This document shows, piece after piece, positions 24,065 to 32,618 of a stretch of 47,810 nucleotides of DNA. The stretch is from contig JALFLH010000009.1 in the NCBI GenBank assembly GCA_022774865.1, positions 1 to 47,810 of the forward strand, written 5' to 3'. Made by a program: the position numbers and the translations under genes. Position 1 is the first letter of the stretch. The number at the start of each line of letters is the position of its first letter. Source of the stretch: Clostridiales bacterium. Lineage in GTDB: Bacteria > Bacillota > Clostridia > Oscillospirales > Oscillospiraceae. Below the pieces are notes generated by a model that saw nothing but the letters and a program-made list of their open reading frames with translations, had not been told where the DNA came from and did not search any database.

Positions 24065-24931
24065 ATGTCCATTGATCTTCTGCAGGAAAAAATCAGAAAG
24101 CTGAAAAACCCGTCCATGGTGGATTTGACACTGAATGTGTCCGCTCTTCCGCCCCAGCTTCGCACCGGAAACGGGGCGCAGGATTACGCCCGCTTCTGTA
24201 AAGAACTGCTGACGGCGCTGAAGGGGCTTGTGCCGGCCATCCGGGTCAGTTTTTCCGCGTTCGCGCTCCTTTCCGGGATGACCGAGCTGAGCGAGGTACT
24301 GCGCTGCGCCGAAGATCTGGGCTATTACTCCGTGATGGACGCGCCCTATATTCTCTCGCCCATGATGGCGTCCATGGCGGCAGATACCATTTTCGGAGAG
24401 GACACGGTTTACCCCTGTGATGGCCTGATTATTCCGTCCTATCCCGGCACCGACTGCATCAGGCCGTTTCTTCCCTATGTGAAGAATCAAAAAAAGGATC
24501 TGTTCGTTGTGGTGCGCACCTCCAACAAGTCCGCGCCGGAGCTTCAGGATCTGCTGACCGGAACCCGGCTGGTTCACATGGCGGCTGCGGATCTGGTCAA
24601 CCGGTTCGGGGAAGAAAACCGGGGACGCTGCGCCTATTCCCGTGTATCCGTTCTGGCCGGTGCCAATTCCGCCGGAAGCCTGAACGCCCTGCGGACAAAG
24701 TATCCGGAACTGTTTCTCCTGATGGACGACATGGATTACACCGGCTGCAACGCGAAAATCTGTTCCGCCGGTTTTGACCGGTTCGGACACGGCGCGGCCG
24801 TCTGCGCCGGCCCGCTGATTACCATGGCGTGGGAACAGGCGGGATCGGACGGAAGGGACTATCTTGAGCAGGCCACCGCCGCGGCGGAACGGATGAAGAA
24901 AAACCTGACCAGATATGTCACTGTTTTGTGA
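24065..24931 (+). CDS. OMP-decarboxylase-like protein without catalytic residues
   Basis: A 288-residue protein with the outline of type 2 orotidine 5'-phosphate decarboxylase (PyrF). DLLQEKIRKLKNPSMVDLTL aligns with the usual start, where GLDPR is replaced. IIPSYPGTDCIRPF and LFVVVRTSNKSAPELQDL match the ..NPYLG.D...PF and FVLVKTSN.SS.E.QDL blocks closely. The catalytic D.KRGDI motif is replaced by DAPYILS (residues 92-98), so the active Lys and second Asp are gone. The phosphate-gripping Arg near the end is also missing (CAGPLI). It is thus unlikely to make UMP. It is monocistronic with its own promoter, and the frame is intact, which argues against a recent pseudogene. Confidence 0.72.
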   Translation: MSIDLLQEKIRKLKNPSMVDLTLNVSALPPQLRTGNGAQDYARFCKELLTALKGLVPAIRVSFSAFALLSGMTELSEVLRCAEDLGYYSVMDAPYILSPMMASMAADTIFGEDTVYPCDGLIIPSYPGTDCIRPFLPYVKNQKKDLFVVVRTSNKSAPELQDLLTGTRLVHMAAADLVNRFGEENRGRCAYSRVSVLAGANSAGSLNALRTKYPELFLLMDDMDYTGCNAKICSAGFDRFGHGAAVCAGPLITMAWEQAGSDGRDYLEQATAAAERMKKNLTRYVTVL

Positions 24932-24971
24932 ATTTCCTGATAAGTAAGCCAGGGCCGTCAGGCCCCGGCTG

Positions 24972-25271
24972 TCAGCGCACGCGGGGTGAGCGGGCGCGTC
25001 CCATGTCGCCGGGGTTAGTCGCGCCGGAGGATTCAGAAGTTCCTTCACTGGGTGTGGTGGCACCGTGGGATGGAGCCTGCTCGGTTCCTGCAGACGGCAT
25101 CGTCGTCACGGGCATTGTGGTTTCCTGCGTGGCCGGCATGGTGGTTGCCTGCGTGGAAGGCATGGTTGAAGGCATGGTAGAAGGGGCGATGTTTCCGTTG
25201 GGATTCCGGCAGCCTGCCAGAAGCAAAGCCGTAAATACCAGAACGGCACCGATTACACTGTATTTTTTCAT
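24972..25271 (-). CDS. Thr/Met/Pro-rich repeat lipoprotein
   Basis: A 99-residue protein. The signal peptide ends in LLAGC (Cys20). The rest is low-complexity: five or more TMP units in APSTMPSTMPST, TTMPAT, TTMPVT and TTMPSA, followed by Ser/Thr/Gly-rich sequence and a short basic end. No globular domain is visible. It is probably an extended surface tether or spacer; Met spacing might allow metal binding or act as an oxidation sink, but this is speculation. An AGGAGG site precedes ATG at 25271. A GGGCC/GGCCC hairpin (24952-24965) separates it from the convergent OMPDC-like gene. Confidence 0.7.
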   Translation of the reverse strand: MKKYSVIGAVLVFTALLLAGCRNPNGNIAPSTMPSTMPSTQATTMPATQETTMPVTTMPSAGTEQAPSHGATTPSEGTSESSGATNPGDMGRARSPRVR

Positions 25272-25401
25272 GTTTTTCCTCCTGTTTTTCTGAGTTCAGC
25301 CATATTATTTCCCATTTAACCAGCTTTACGCTGACAATTCCCGCCAGCTTTGGATGCCGCGGCAGCAGCAGGAATTTCTTTCCGTTTTTTTATTTACCCC
25401 A

Positions 25402-25430
25402 TTGCTATTTTTACTTTTTAACTGTATAAT
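25402..25430 (+). promoter_or_regulatory. Promoter of the ferredoxin gene
   Basis: -35 TTGCTA (25402-25407), a 17-base T-rich spacer and perfect -10 TATAAT (25425-25430). Confidence 0.8.
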
Positions 25431-25467
25431 AATCGCCAGAAGAAATACATAAAGGAGATTTCCCGTT

Positions 25468-25854
25468 ATGAAGAAGCTCACCGTGAAAAAAGGCGCCGAG
25501 TGCATGGCGTGTCTGGAGTGCGTCCGCGCCTGCTCCACCGCATTTTACAAGGAATTCCATCCGGACTATTCCTGCATCAAGATTGTGGCCAAGCCCGGCG
25601 GCGCCAAGCCCATGACCTGCATTCAGTGCGGCAAGTGCATGAGAACCTGTGAACACGAGGCCATCACCCAGAACCCCAAGACCGGCGTATACATGATTAA
25701 CAAAAAGAAATGCGTTGGCTGCGGCAAGTGCGTGGAGGCCTGCCCCATGAAGGTTCTGGTTCTGAAGGAAGGCAACCCCGCTTCCAAATGCATTGCCTGC
25801 GGAATCTGCGCCAAGGCCTGCCCCATGGAGATTCTGGAAATCGTCGAAAAATAA
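25468..25854 (+). CDS. Ferredoxin-like protein with four 4Fe-4S motifs
   Basis: A 128-residue electron-transfer protein. Four cysteine motifs are visible: CMACLECVRAC (from residue 12), CIQCGKCMRTC, CVGCGKCVEACP and CIACGICAKACP. Sixteen cysteines could bind up to four 4Fe-4S clusters, as in the iron-sulfur subunits of CODH, hydrogenase or DMSO reductase type complexes (CooF/HycB-like). No catalytic partner is next to it. It has its own promoter and terminator, so it is a free-standing soluble electron carrier in the cytoplasm. Strong ribosome site AAAGGAG. Confidence 0.9.
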   Translation: MKKLTVKKGAECMACLECVRACSTAFYKEFHPDYSCIKIVAKPGGAKPMTCIQCGKCMRTCEHEAITQNPKTGVYMINKKKCVGCGKCVEACPMKVLVLKEGNPASKCIACGICAKACPMEILEIVEK

Positions 25855-25868
25855 AATCCTGCACGATC

Positions 25869-25895
25869 GGGCAGCCCATATGGCTGCCCCTTTTT
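25869..25895 (+). terminator. Terminator of the ferredoxin gene
   Basis: GGGCAGCC-CATAT-GGCTGCCC stem followed by CTTTTTG. The following ~170 bases (to the next promoter) hold no gene that I can support. Confidence 0.9.
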
Positions 25896-26062
25896 GTGTC
25901 CATCGGGATTCGCTGTCTGTGGGGAGGACATATTCCTGCAAAGTGGTTTCCTATAACCGCATGATGACCTATGTGGAAAACCGGGCCTTCGACGGCTCCG
26001 GAAGTTAATTTTTAATCTTCCTTTAACGAGGATAAATTCCAGTAGATTTTTCAGCGCTTATT

Positions 26063-26071
26063 TGCTATAAT
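26063..26071 (+). promoter_or_regulatory. Extended -10 promoter of the LCP gene
   Basis: TGC directly before a perfect -10 TATAAT (26066-26071). No good -35 is seen at 17 bases, which fits an extended -10 promoter. Leader of about 35 bases. Confidence 0.5.
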
Positions 26072-26113
26072 ACTGGCGTATGTGGATGTATCCAAGAAAT
26101 GGAGTGAAATGAA

Positions 26114-27139
26114 ATGGACAATACCAAGAAGAAATCCACTGGAAAACGAATTGCGCTGATCATTGTCTGCGTGGTGCTTGCGTTGATTCTTTTGCTGATG
26201 ATAGGCGGATCGATCTGGGTCAATTCCGTGCTGAACAGACTCAACCGGCCCGAGGATGTGACGCTTCCCGATGAAGAAATTGAGAATATCCTCAACGAAA
26301 CAGACCCCGTGGAGGAGGACTTCACCGGAGAGATTGTTGACCCTGAGGACATTCAAATGCCGGACGCACCGGCGGATGAGATTGAAACGGCGGATCATAT
26401 TATCAACATTCTGCTGATCGGACAGGATCGCCGGGAGAATCAGGGCAGACAGCGCTCCGATGCCATGATTTTGTGCACCATCAACACCGAGAACAAAACG
26501 CTGGTCATGACCTCCTTCCTGCGGGATCTGTACGTGCAGCTTCCTCAATGGAACGGAAAGAGCTATCAGGATAACCGGCTGAATACCACCTATGCCATCG
26601 GCGGCATGGGCATGCTGGATGAATGTCTGAAGCAGAACTTCGGCGTTCAGGTCGATCACAATATCGAGGTGGACTTCTCCGGCTTCGAGGATATCATTGA
26701 TCTGGTGGGCGGCGTGGATATCGAGCTGACCGCAGCGGAAGCAGGAAAGGTTGGCGGCGGTGCGAAAGCCGGCATGAACCACCTGAATGGAGAGCAGGCT
26801 CTGAATTATGCCCGGATTCGAAAGCTGGACAGCGATTTTGGCCGCACCAACCGGCAGCGGAAGGTTTTGACCGCACTGCTGGCACAGGCGAAGCACATGA
26901 GCCTGACGCAGATGAACAATCTGGTCAATGGAATCATCCCGCTGATCACCACCGATATGTCCAACGGGGACATTCTCGGCTATGTGATGGAGTTCTTCCC
27001 GCTGCTGAGCGATTTGGAAGTTACCACACAGTACATCCCCGCAGAGGGAACCTACCAGGGAGCCAGCGTACGCGGTATGTCCGTGCTGATTCCCGATATG
27101 GAGGCCAACCGCCAGATTCTGCGGGATACCATCGGCTGA
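26114..27139 (+). CDS. LytR-CpsA-Psr (LCP) family cell-wall ligase
   Basis: A 341-residue membrane-anchored enzyme. A short basic N-terminus and one transmembrane segment (about residues 12-35) are followed by an acidic linker and the LCP domain from about residue 95 (INILLIGQDRR). Conserved parts are SDAMILCTIN, FLRDLYVQLP, RLNTTYAIGG and NYARIRKLDSDFGRTNRQR, which hold the Arg/Asp residues that bind the polyprenyl-pyrophosphate substrate. LCP proteins attach teichoic acids or capsule to peptidoglycan outside the cell. It is monocistronic with promoter and terminator. Confidence 0.93.
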   Translation: MDNTKKKSTGKRIALIIVCVVLALILLLMIGGSIWVNSVLNRLNRPEDVTLPDEEIENILNETDPVEEDFTGEIVDPEDIQMPDAPADEIETADHIINILLIGQDRRENQGRQRSDAMILCTINTENKTLVMTSFLRDLYVQLPQWNGKSYQDNRLNTTYAIGGMGMLDECLKQNFGVQVDHNIEVDFSGFEDIIDLVGGVDIELTAAEAGKVGGGAKAGMNHLNGEQALNYARIRKLDSDFGRTNRQRKVLTALLAQAKHMSLTQMNNLVNGIIPLITTDMSNGDILGYVMEFFPLLSDLEVTTQYIPAEGTYQGASVRGMSVLIPDMEANRQILRDTIG

Positions 27140-27156
27140 CCCATTTTCATGCTTAA

Positions 27157-27185
27157 CCCTCACCGCCTCAAGCGGTGAGGGTTTT
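27157..27185 (+). terminator. Terminator of the LCP gene
   Basis: CCCTCACCGC-CTCAA-GCGGTGAGGG perfect 10-pair stem followed by TTTT. Confidence 0.92.
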
Positions 27186-27211
27186 GAGCATAAATTTCAC
27201 AACGCGAATAA

Positions 27212-27240
27212 TTGATTATCCAAACCGGATATGATATACT
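27212..27240 (+). promoter_or_regulatory. Promoter of murB-whiA-dnaE
   Basis: -35 TTGATT (27212-27217), a 17-base spacer and -10 TATACT (27235-27240); 28 bases before the murB start. Confidence 0.75.
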
Positions 27241-27268
27241 GTTTTTAATCATACACCCGGAGGCGTTT

Positions 27269-28180
27269 ATGACGAATTTATCTGATTTCCAGCAGAAGAT
27301 GATGACGCTGGCTTCCAATGTGGTGCTTCGCCTGAACGAGCCGCTGTCCAGACACACCTCCTTCCGCATTGGCGGCCCGGCGGAGGTGATGGCCTTTCCC
27401 AAAACGGAGGCGGAGCTGTCCCTTCTGTTGAAGGCAGCCGCGCTTTATGGCGAAAAGCCACGGATTCTGGGGGCGGGCACCAATATTCTGGCGCCCGACG
27501 AAGGGCTTCGTGGCCTTGTGATCTGCCTGAAGGACTGTTTGGACGGTATGGAGCGGCTGGACGGCACGCATATCCGGGTTATGGCCGGCGTGACGATGGC
27601 CAGAGCCGCTGTGTTCGCGGCCGGTCTTGGCCTTGGGGGGATGGAATTTGCCCACGGAATCCCCGGAACGGTGGGCGGCGGCATCTATATGAACGCAGGC
27701 GCCTATGGCGGTGAAATCTGCCAGATCTGCCAGTCGGTGCGGATGATGGACATGGACGGAACTGTATCGGAGCGGGAATGCGCCTGCATGAATTTCTCCT
27801 ACCGCCACAGCTTTTTGGAGGATACGCCCGGGATCGTTCTGAGCGCCGTATTCCATCTGACGCCCGGAGCGCCGGAGGAAATCCGCGCCAGGATGCTGGA
27901 TCTGAAACGCAGACGTACCGCGTCCCAACCGCTGGATCTACCATCTGCCGGTTCCGCCTTCAAACGTCCTGCGGGCGCTTACGCAGCTGCCCTGATCGAT
28001 CAGGCCGGCCTGCGCGGTTATCAGGTCGGCGGCGCGGCCATTTCGGAAAAACACGCGGGCTTCGCCGTGAATCTGGGCGGAGCCACGGCGGCGGATGTCC
28101 GGGAGCTTTTGAAGCAGGTTTCGGATCTGGTCTTTCGCAATTCCGGAATCCGTCTGGAACCGGAAGTTCGGATCTGGTGA
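27269..28180 (+). CDS. murB: UDP-N-acetylenolpyruvoylglucosamine reductase
   Basis: A 303-residue FAD enzyme that reduces UDP-GlcNAc-enolpyruvate to UDP-MurNAc in peptidoglycan synthesis. HTSFRIGGPAEVMAFP, LGAGTNILAPDEG and GIPGTVGGGIYMNAGAYGGE form the FAD-binding part. RHSFL, SAGSAFKRP (with the catalytic Ser) and a Glu in the final LEPEV complete the site. ATG at 27269 has CGGAGG in front; the frame is open upstream through the promoter. It is followed by whiA after 19 bases. In many Firmicutes rapZ and yvcK lie between murB and whiA; they are absent here. Confidence 0.95.
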   Translation: MTNLSDFQQKMMTLASNVVLRLNEPLSRHTSFRIGGPAEVMAFPKTEAELSLLLKAAALYGEKPRILGAGTNILAPDEGLRGLVICLKDCLDGMERLDGTHIRVMAGVTMARAAVFAAGLGLGGMEFAHGIPGTVGGGIYMNAGAYGGEICQICQSVRMMDMDGTVSERECACMNFSYRHSFLEDTPGIVLSAVFHLTPGAPEEIRARMLDLKRRRTASQPLDLPSAGSAFKRPAGAYAAALIDQAGLRGYQVGGAAISEKHAGFAVNLGGATAADVRELLKQVSDLVFRNSGIRLEPEVRIW

Positions 28181-28199
28181 ATCAGAGAGGAGTGCGCGG

Positions 28200-29114
28200 A
28201 TGGCTGTTTCGTTTTCGGCAAACGCGAAAAGTGAAATGTGCAGAGTGTTTCCCCAGCGCGCCTGCTGCGCCCTGGCGGAGAGCTTCGGTATACTGCTTTT
28301 CTGCAACAGTTTTTCCCGTGAAGGAATTCGGATTGTTACGGAAAGCCGGGAGTTTGCCCAGTTTCTGCCCAAGCTGTTCAAGAAGGCTTTTAATCTGAGT
28401 TTTGATCTGTTTCCCAGTCTGGAGGCGCCGGGTAAGCTGGTGTTTCAGATCACGAACCCGGATAAACTCGATGTGATCATGGAATCATGCGGCTTCAGCC
28501 TGGACAGAACGCTGTCGCTGCACGTCAACCTGCCTGTGGTGGAGAATGACTGCTGTAAGGCTGCGTTCCTGCGCGGCGCTTTTTTGGCAGGCGGGTCGGT
28601 AACAGATCCCGAAAAGGGTTATCATATGGAAATCACCACTACCCATCAGAGCGTGGCTGGGGAAACCTATATGCTGATGCACGAAATCCTGACGTTTTAT
28701 CCCAAAACAGCGCAGCGGGGCGGGGCGCAGGTACTCTACATCAAGCAGAGCGACCATATTTCCGACTTTCTGACTTTTCTGGGCGCGCCGGTTGCGGCGA
28801 TGGGAATCATGGAGGCGCGGCTGGAAAAAGAGCTGAACAACAAGGTCAACCGCCGCTGCAACTGCGATGACGCAAACACATCCAAAGTGGTGGAGGCGGC
28901 GCAGGAGCAGATCAACGCGATCCGGATTCTTTCGGAACGGGGCATGCTGGAATCCCTGCCGGCCAAGCTGGCGCAGGCCGCACAGGCCAGACAGGCGAAT
29001 CCCTCCGCCACGCTGACGGAGCTGGCCGGACTGATGGAACCGCCCATTACCAAGCCCGCTATGAATCACCGGATGAAAAAGCTGGTGGAACTGGCAAAGG
29101 AGACAGATCAATGA
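28200..29114 (+). CDS. whiA: DNA-binding protein WhiA
   Basis: A 304-residue protein with the WhiA layout. An N-terminal LAGLIDADG-like domain (FLRGAFLAGGSVTDPEKGYHMEI around residues 123-143) is followed by a C-terminal helix-turn-helix domain (LSERGMLESLPAKLAQAAQAR, read as two pieces, and a LTELAGLM..PITKPAMNHRMKKL recognition region). NRRCNCDDANTSKVVEAA is the conserved linker. WhiA affects cell division and chromosome segregation in Gram-positive bacteria and sporulation in actinomycetes. The ATGA overlap with dnaE shows co-translation. Confidence 0.94.
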   Translation: MAVSFSANAKSEMCRVFPQRACCALAESFGILLFCNSFSREGIRIVTESREFAQFLPKLFKKAFNLSFDLFPSLEAPGKLVFQITNPDKLDVIMESCGFSLDRTLSLHVNLPVVENDCCKAAFLRGAFLAGGSVTDPEKGYHMEITTTHQSVAGETYMLMHEILTFYPKTAQRGGAQVLYIKQSDHISDFLTFLGAPVAAMGIMEARLEKELNNKVNRRCNCDDANTSKVVEAAQEQINAIRILSERGMLESLPAKLAQAAQARQANPSATLTELAGLMEPPITKPAMNHRMKKLVELAKETDQ

Positions 29115-32100
29115 GCTTTGTACATCTGCACGTCCATACGGAATACAGTCTGCTGGACGGCGCCTGCCGGATCGATCAGATTATGGAGCGTGTCAAGGAG
29201 CTGGGGCAGAGCGCCATCGCGATCACCGACCACGGCGTCATGTATGGCTGCATTGATTTTTATAAGGCAGCGAAGGCGGCGGGCATAAAGCCTATCATCG
29301 GCTGCGAGGTGTATGTTGCCCGGCGGGGGATGGATGACCGGATTCACGGCATTGACAACGATCCCTATCATCTGGTGCTGCTGTGCGAAAACCGGAAAGG
29401 CTATGAAAACCTGTGCTATCTGGTTTCCCAGGCGTTCATCCACGGATTCTATGGAAAACCCCGGGTGGATTTGAACCTGCTGCGGGAGTATCACGAGGGT
29501 TTGATCGCAACCTCCGCCTGTCTGGCCGGCGCGGTTCCCCAATATCTGATGAGCGAGGATTATGAAGCTGCCAAAGCATATGCCTTGCAGTTGTCGGACA
29601 TCTTCGGGCCGGAGCATTTTTACCTCGAATTGCAGGATCACGGCATTGATGAACAACTGGCAGTGAATCAGGGAATTCTCCGCCTTGCCCGGGAGACGGG
29701 ACTGCCCCTGATTGTGACCAATGACGCCCATTATCTGCGCAGAGAAGATGCCGAGATGCAGGATGTGCTTCTTTGCATCCAGACCGGAAAGACCGTGGAT
29801 GAGCCGAACCGCATGAAATTCCAAACGCAGGAGTTCTATCTCAAGAGCGAGGCGGAAATGCTTTCGCTTTTCCCAAACTGCGAGGAAGCTTTTGAGAATA
29901 CCGTCAGAATTGCCGATATGTGCAATCTGGAATTTACCTTCCACGAATACCATTTGCCCGCTTTCCCGGTACCGGAGGGCTACACCAATGAAGAGTTCTT
30001 CCGAAAGCTCTGCATGGACGGCTTCCGGGAGCGTTACGTGAATCCGCCCCGGGAATATATGGATCGGCTGGAATACGAAATCGGCGTTATCAGCCATATG
30101 GGCTATGTCAATTACTACCTGATTGTGTGGGATTTTATCCGTTTCGCCAAGGAGTCCGGGATTCCGGTGGGACCGGGGCGCGGCTCCGGCGCGGCATCCA
30201 TCGTGGCCTACTGTATGCACATCACCGAAGTGGACCCCATGAAGTACGCCCTGATTTTCGAGCGGTTTTTGAACCCCGAGCGGGTCAGCATGCCTGATTT
30301 TGACACGGATTTCTGCCAGGAGCGCCGGGGCGAGGTGATCGCGTATGTTATGCGCAAATATGGCAGCGACCATGTGGCGCAGATTGCCACTTTCGGCACC
30401 ATGGCTGCCCGGGGCGCCATCCGGGATGTGGGACGGGCGTTGAATTTTACCTACGCCGAAACCGATGTGGTGGCCAAGCTGGTTCCGTCAACCCCGCACA
30501 TCACATTGAAGGACGCAATGGAGGTCAGCCCTAAGCTGAAAGAGATGTACGACGGCGATGAGCGGGTGAAAAAGCTGATCGATACCGCCATGCGTCTGGA
30601 GGGGATGCCGCGAAATACCTCCACCCATGCTGCCGGCGTGGTGATCACCGCTGACCCGGTGTATACCTATGTCCCGCTGTCGAGAAATGACGATACCATT
30701 GTAACCCAGTATACCATGACCACCATCGAGGAGCTGGGCCTGCTGAAAATGGACTTTCTTGGTCTGCGGAACCTGACGGTCATTGACGACGCGGAAAAGG
30801 AGATCCAGAAACTGGAACCTGACTTTCGGATTGCAAATGTGCCGGACGATGATGCCGGGACGTTTGCAATGCTGGCCGAGGGAAAAACTCAGGGCGTTTT
30901 TCAGCTGGAATCAGCGGGAATGACCGGCGTTTGCGTGAATATGAAGGCCAGTTCCATTGAGGATATCACAGCTATCGTCGCGCTGTACCGCCCTGGCCCC
31001 ATGGACTCCATTCCCAAATTCATTGAGTGCAAAATGCATCCCGAAAAAGTCACCTACAAAACCCCGCTGCTCAAGCCGATTCTGGAAGTGACATATGGCT
31101 GCATTGTATATCAGGAACAGGTTATAGAAATTTTCCGAAGTCTTGCCGGATATTCCATGGGTCAGGCGGACAACATCCGTCGTGCCATTTCCAAGAAAAA
31201 AACAAAAATCATTATGGCCGACCGAAAGACCTTTGTCTATGGTGATCCCGAAAGAAATATACCCGGCGCCGTGGCGAAGGGCGTTCCGGAGGATGTGGCT
31301 CAGTCGGTCTACGATGAAATCGTGGATTTTGGCGACTACGCCTTTAATAAGGCTCACTCCGTCTGCTATGCCGTGGTCGCTTACCAGACGGCATATCTCA
31401 AGTGTCACTATCCGAAAGAATATATGGCCGCGCTGATGACATCCGTACTGGATTCTGCTGCGAAAATTTCCGGCTACATCGCCGAGTGCAAGGAACTGAA
31501 TATCCCGGTGCTGCCGCCGGATCTCAACCATTCCGACGACCACTTCACCGTGGAGGGCAACGCGATCCGCTTTGGCCTGGGCGCGGTGAAAAATGTGGGG
31601 CACGGATTGATCCGCACGCTGGTAAGCAAACGCGCCGAAGGCGGCCCTTTCCGCTCCCTGGAAGATTTTCTCCAGCGGATGGGAGAAGGAGAGCTGAATA
31701 AGCGCGCCGTGGAGAATTTTATCAAATGCGGCGCCATGGACTGCTTCGGTCATCACCGCAGTGAGCTTCTGGCGGTGTACGATCAGATGATGGACGCCGT
31801 CGCCTCCACCCGGAAGAAAAATCTGGATGGGCAGATGGGTCTGTTCTCCATGCTGGAGGACAGCGACGCTGCGGTGTCCATTCCCATTCCCCGCAAGGAG
31901 GAGCTGAGCAGGGCGGAACTGATGGCCATGGAAAAGGAGACCACCGGCATTTACATTTCCGGCCACCCCATGGATGACTACCGTCCCTACTTGAAAAACA
32001 CCCATGTGATTCCCATTGGAGATCTGATGGATGAGGAAAGCAAGTATCAGGATGAGCAGATTGTCAGCGTGGCAGGCGTTGTTCAGAGCGTGAAAATGAA

Positions 32101-32563
32101 AACCACCCGTAATAACTCCATGATGGCCTATGTCACCGTGGAGGATGACACAGCCGCAATTGAAATGCTGGCTTTTTCCAATGTTCTCAGCCAATACGGC
32201 GGTTATTTGAAAGAAAACAATGCAGTGGTTGTGACGGGGAAGCTAAGCATCCGGGACGAGAAGGAGCCGCAGATTGTGGTCAACCGGGCACGGCCGATTT
32301 CCGATTATGCTGATGGCAGCGTTCCCGAGGAGCCGCAGGCGCGGCCGCAGCAGAACGGGACGCTGTACCTGAGAATTCCCAGTGAGGGTGATCCGGTACT
32401 GCGGAAGGTCAAGGCCATTTTGAATATGTTCCCCGGAACCTGCGGCGCGGTGCTTTACTTCGCCGATACGAAGATTCGCCGTGGAACCCGGTGCCTGCTG
32501 GCTGACAATATGATCCGGGAGCTGAAAAATGTGTTGGGTGAAGCGAATGTTGTGGTAAAATGA
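29111..32563 (+). CDS. dnaE: DNA polymerase III subunit alpha (DnaE type)
   Basis: A 1150-residue replicative polymerase subunit. The PHP domain at the N-terminus opens with FVHLHVHTEYSLLDGAC. The catalytic aspartates are in MPDFDTDF (Asp396 and Asp398), with the third in KMDFLGLRNLT further on. The GPGRGSGAASIVAY and YAFNKAHSVCYAVVAYQTAYLK blocks are typical of DnaE. A helix-hairpin-helix region and an OB-fold (VSVAGVVQSVKMKTTRNN) lie near the C-terminus. No 3'-5' exonuclease domain is present, unlike PolC. Normal length for DnaE1/DnaE3-like proteins. It overlaps whiA by 4 bases. Confidence 0.97.
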   Translation: MSFVHLHVHTEYSLLDGACRIDQIMERVKELGQSAIAITDHGVMYGCIDFYKAAKAAGIKPIIGCEVYVARRGMDDRIHGIDNDPYHLVLLCENRKGYENLCYLVSQAFIHGFYGKPRVDLNLLREYHEGLIATSACLAGAVPQYLMSEDYEAAKAYALQLSDIFGPEHFYLELQDHGIDEQLAVNQGILRLARETGLPLIVTNDAHYLRREDAEMQDVLLCIQTGKTVDEPNRMKFQTQEFYLKSEAEMLSLFPNCEEAFENTVRIADMCNLEFTFHEYHLPAFPVPEGYTNEEFFRKLCMDGFRERYVNPPREYMDRLEYEIGVISHMGYVNYYLIVWDFIRFAKESGIPVGPGRGSGAASIVAYCMHITEVDPMKYALIFERFLNPERVSMPDFDTDFCQERRGEVIAYVMRKYGSDHVAQIATFGTMAARGAIRDVGRALNFTYAETDVVAKLVPSTPHITLKDAMEVSPKLKEMYDGDERVKKLIDTAMRLEGMPRNTSTHAAGVVITADPVYTYVPLSRNDDTIVTQYTMTTIEELGLLKMDFLGLRNLTVIDDAEKEIQKLEPDFRIANVPDDDAGTFAMLAEGKTQGVFQLESAGMTGVCVNMKASSIEDITAIVALYRPGPMDSIPKFIECKMHPEKVTYKTPLLKPILEVTYGCIVYQEQVIEIFRSLAGYSMGQADNIRRAISKKKTKIIMADRKTFVYGDPERNIPGAVAKGVPEDVAQSVYDEIVDFGDYAFNKAHSVCYAVVAYQTAYLKCHYPKEYMAALMTSVLDSAAKISGYIAECKELNIPVLPPDLNHSDDHFTVEGNAIRFGLGAVKNVGHGLIRTLVSKRAEGGPFRSLEDFLQRMGEGELNKRAVENFIKCGAMDCFGHHRSELLAVYDQMMDAVASTRKKNLDGQMGLFSMLEDSDAAVSIPIPRKEELSRAELMAMEKETTGIYISGHPMDDYRPYLKNTHVIPIGDLMDEESKYQDEQIVSVAGVVQSVKMKTTRNNSMMAYVTVEDDTAAIEMLAFSNVLSQYGGYLKENNAVVVTGKLSIRDEKEPQIVVNRARPISDYADGSVPEEPQARPQQNGTLYLRIPSEGDPVLRKVKAILNMFPGTCGAVLYFADTKIRRGTRCLLADNMIRELKNVLGEANVVVK

Positions 32564-32565
32564 AC

Positions 32566-32594
32566 TTTCATTTTGGAAACATATGTGCTATACT
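32566..32594 (+). promoter_or_regulatory. Promoter of the lipoprotein/two-component operon
   Basis: -35 TTTCAT (32566-32571), a 17-base spacer and -10 TATACT (32589-32594) preceded by TGC. It lies directly after the dnaE stop. Confidence 0.6.
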
Positions 32595-32618
32595 AATCAA
32601 ATGAAGGGAGCTGACGCT

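Noticed and set aside
25068..25200. Short tandem-like DNA repeats resembling a CRISPR or VNTR
   Set aside because: They are the codons of the Thr/Met/Pro repeat in the lipoprotein; spacing is irregular and there are no spacers.
25896..26008. Small open frame ending MMTYVENRAFDGSGS after the ferredoxin terminator
   Set aside because: Too short, with no ribosome site in front of its ATG and no promoter; not enough to call a gene.
29108..30373. A 421-codon open frame opposite dnaE (and another at 30911-32194)
   Set aside because: Both lie antisense inside an intact DNA polymerase gene and show no family features.
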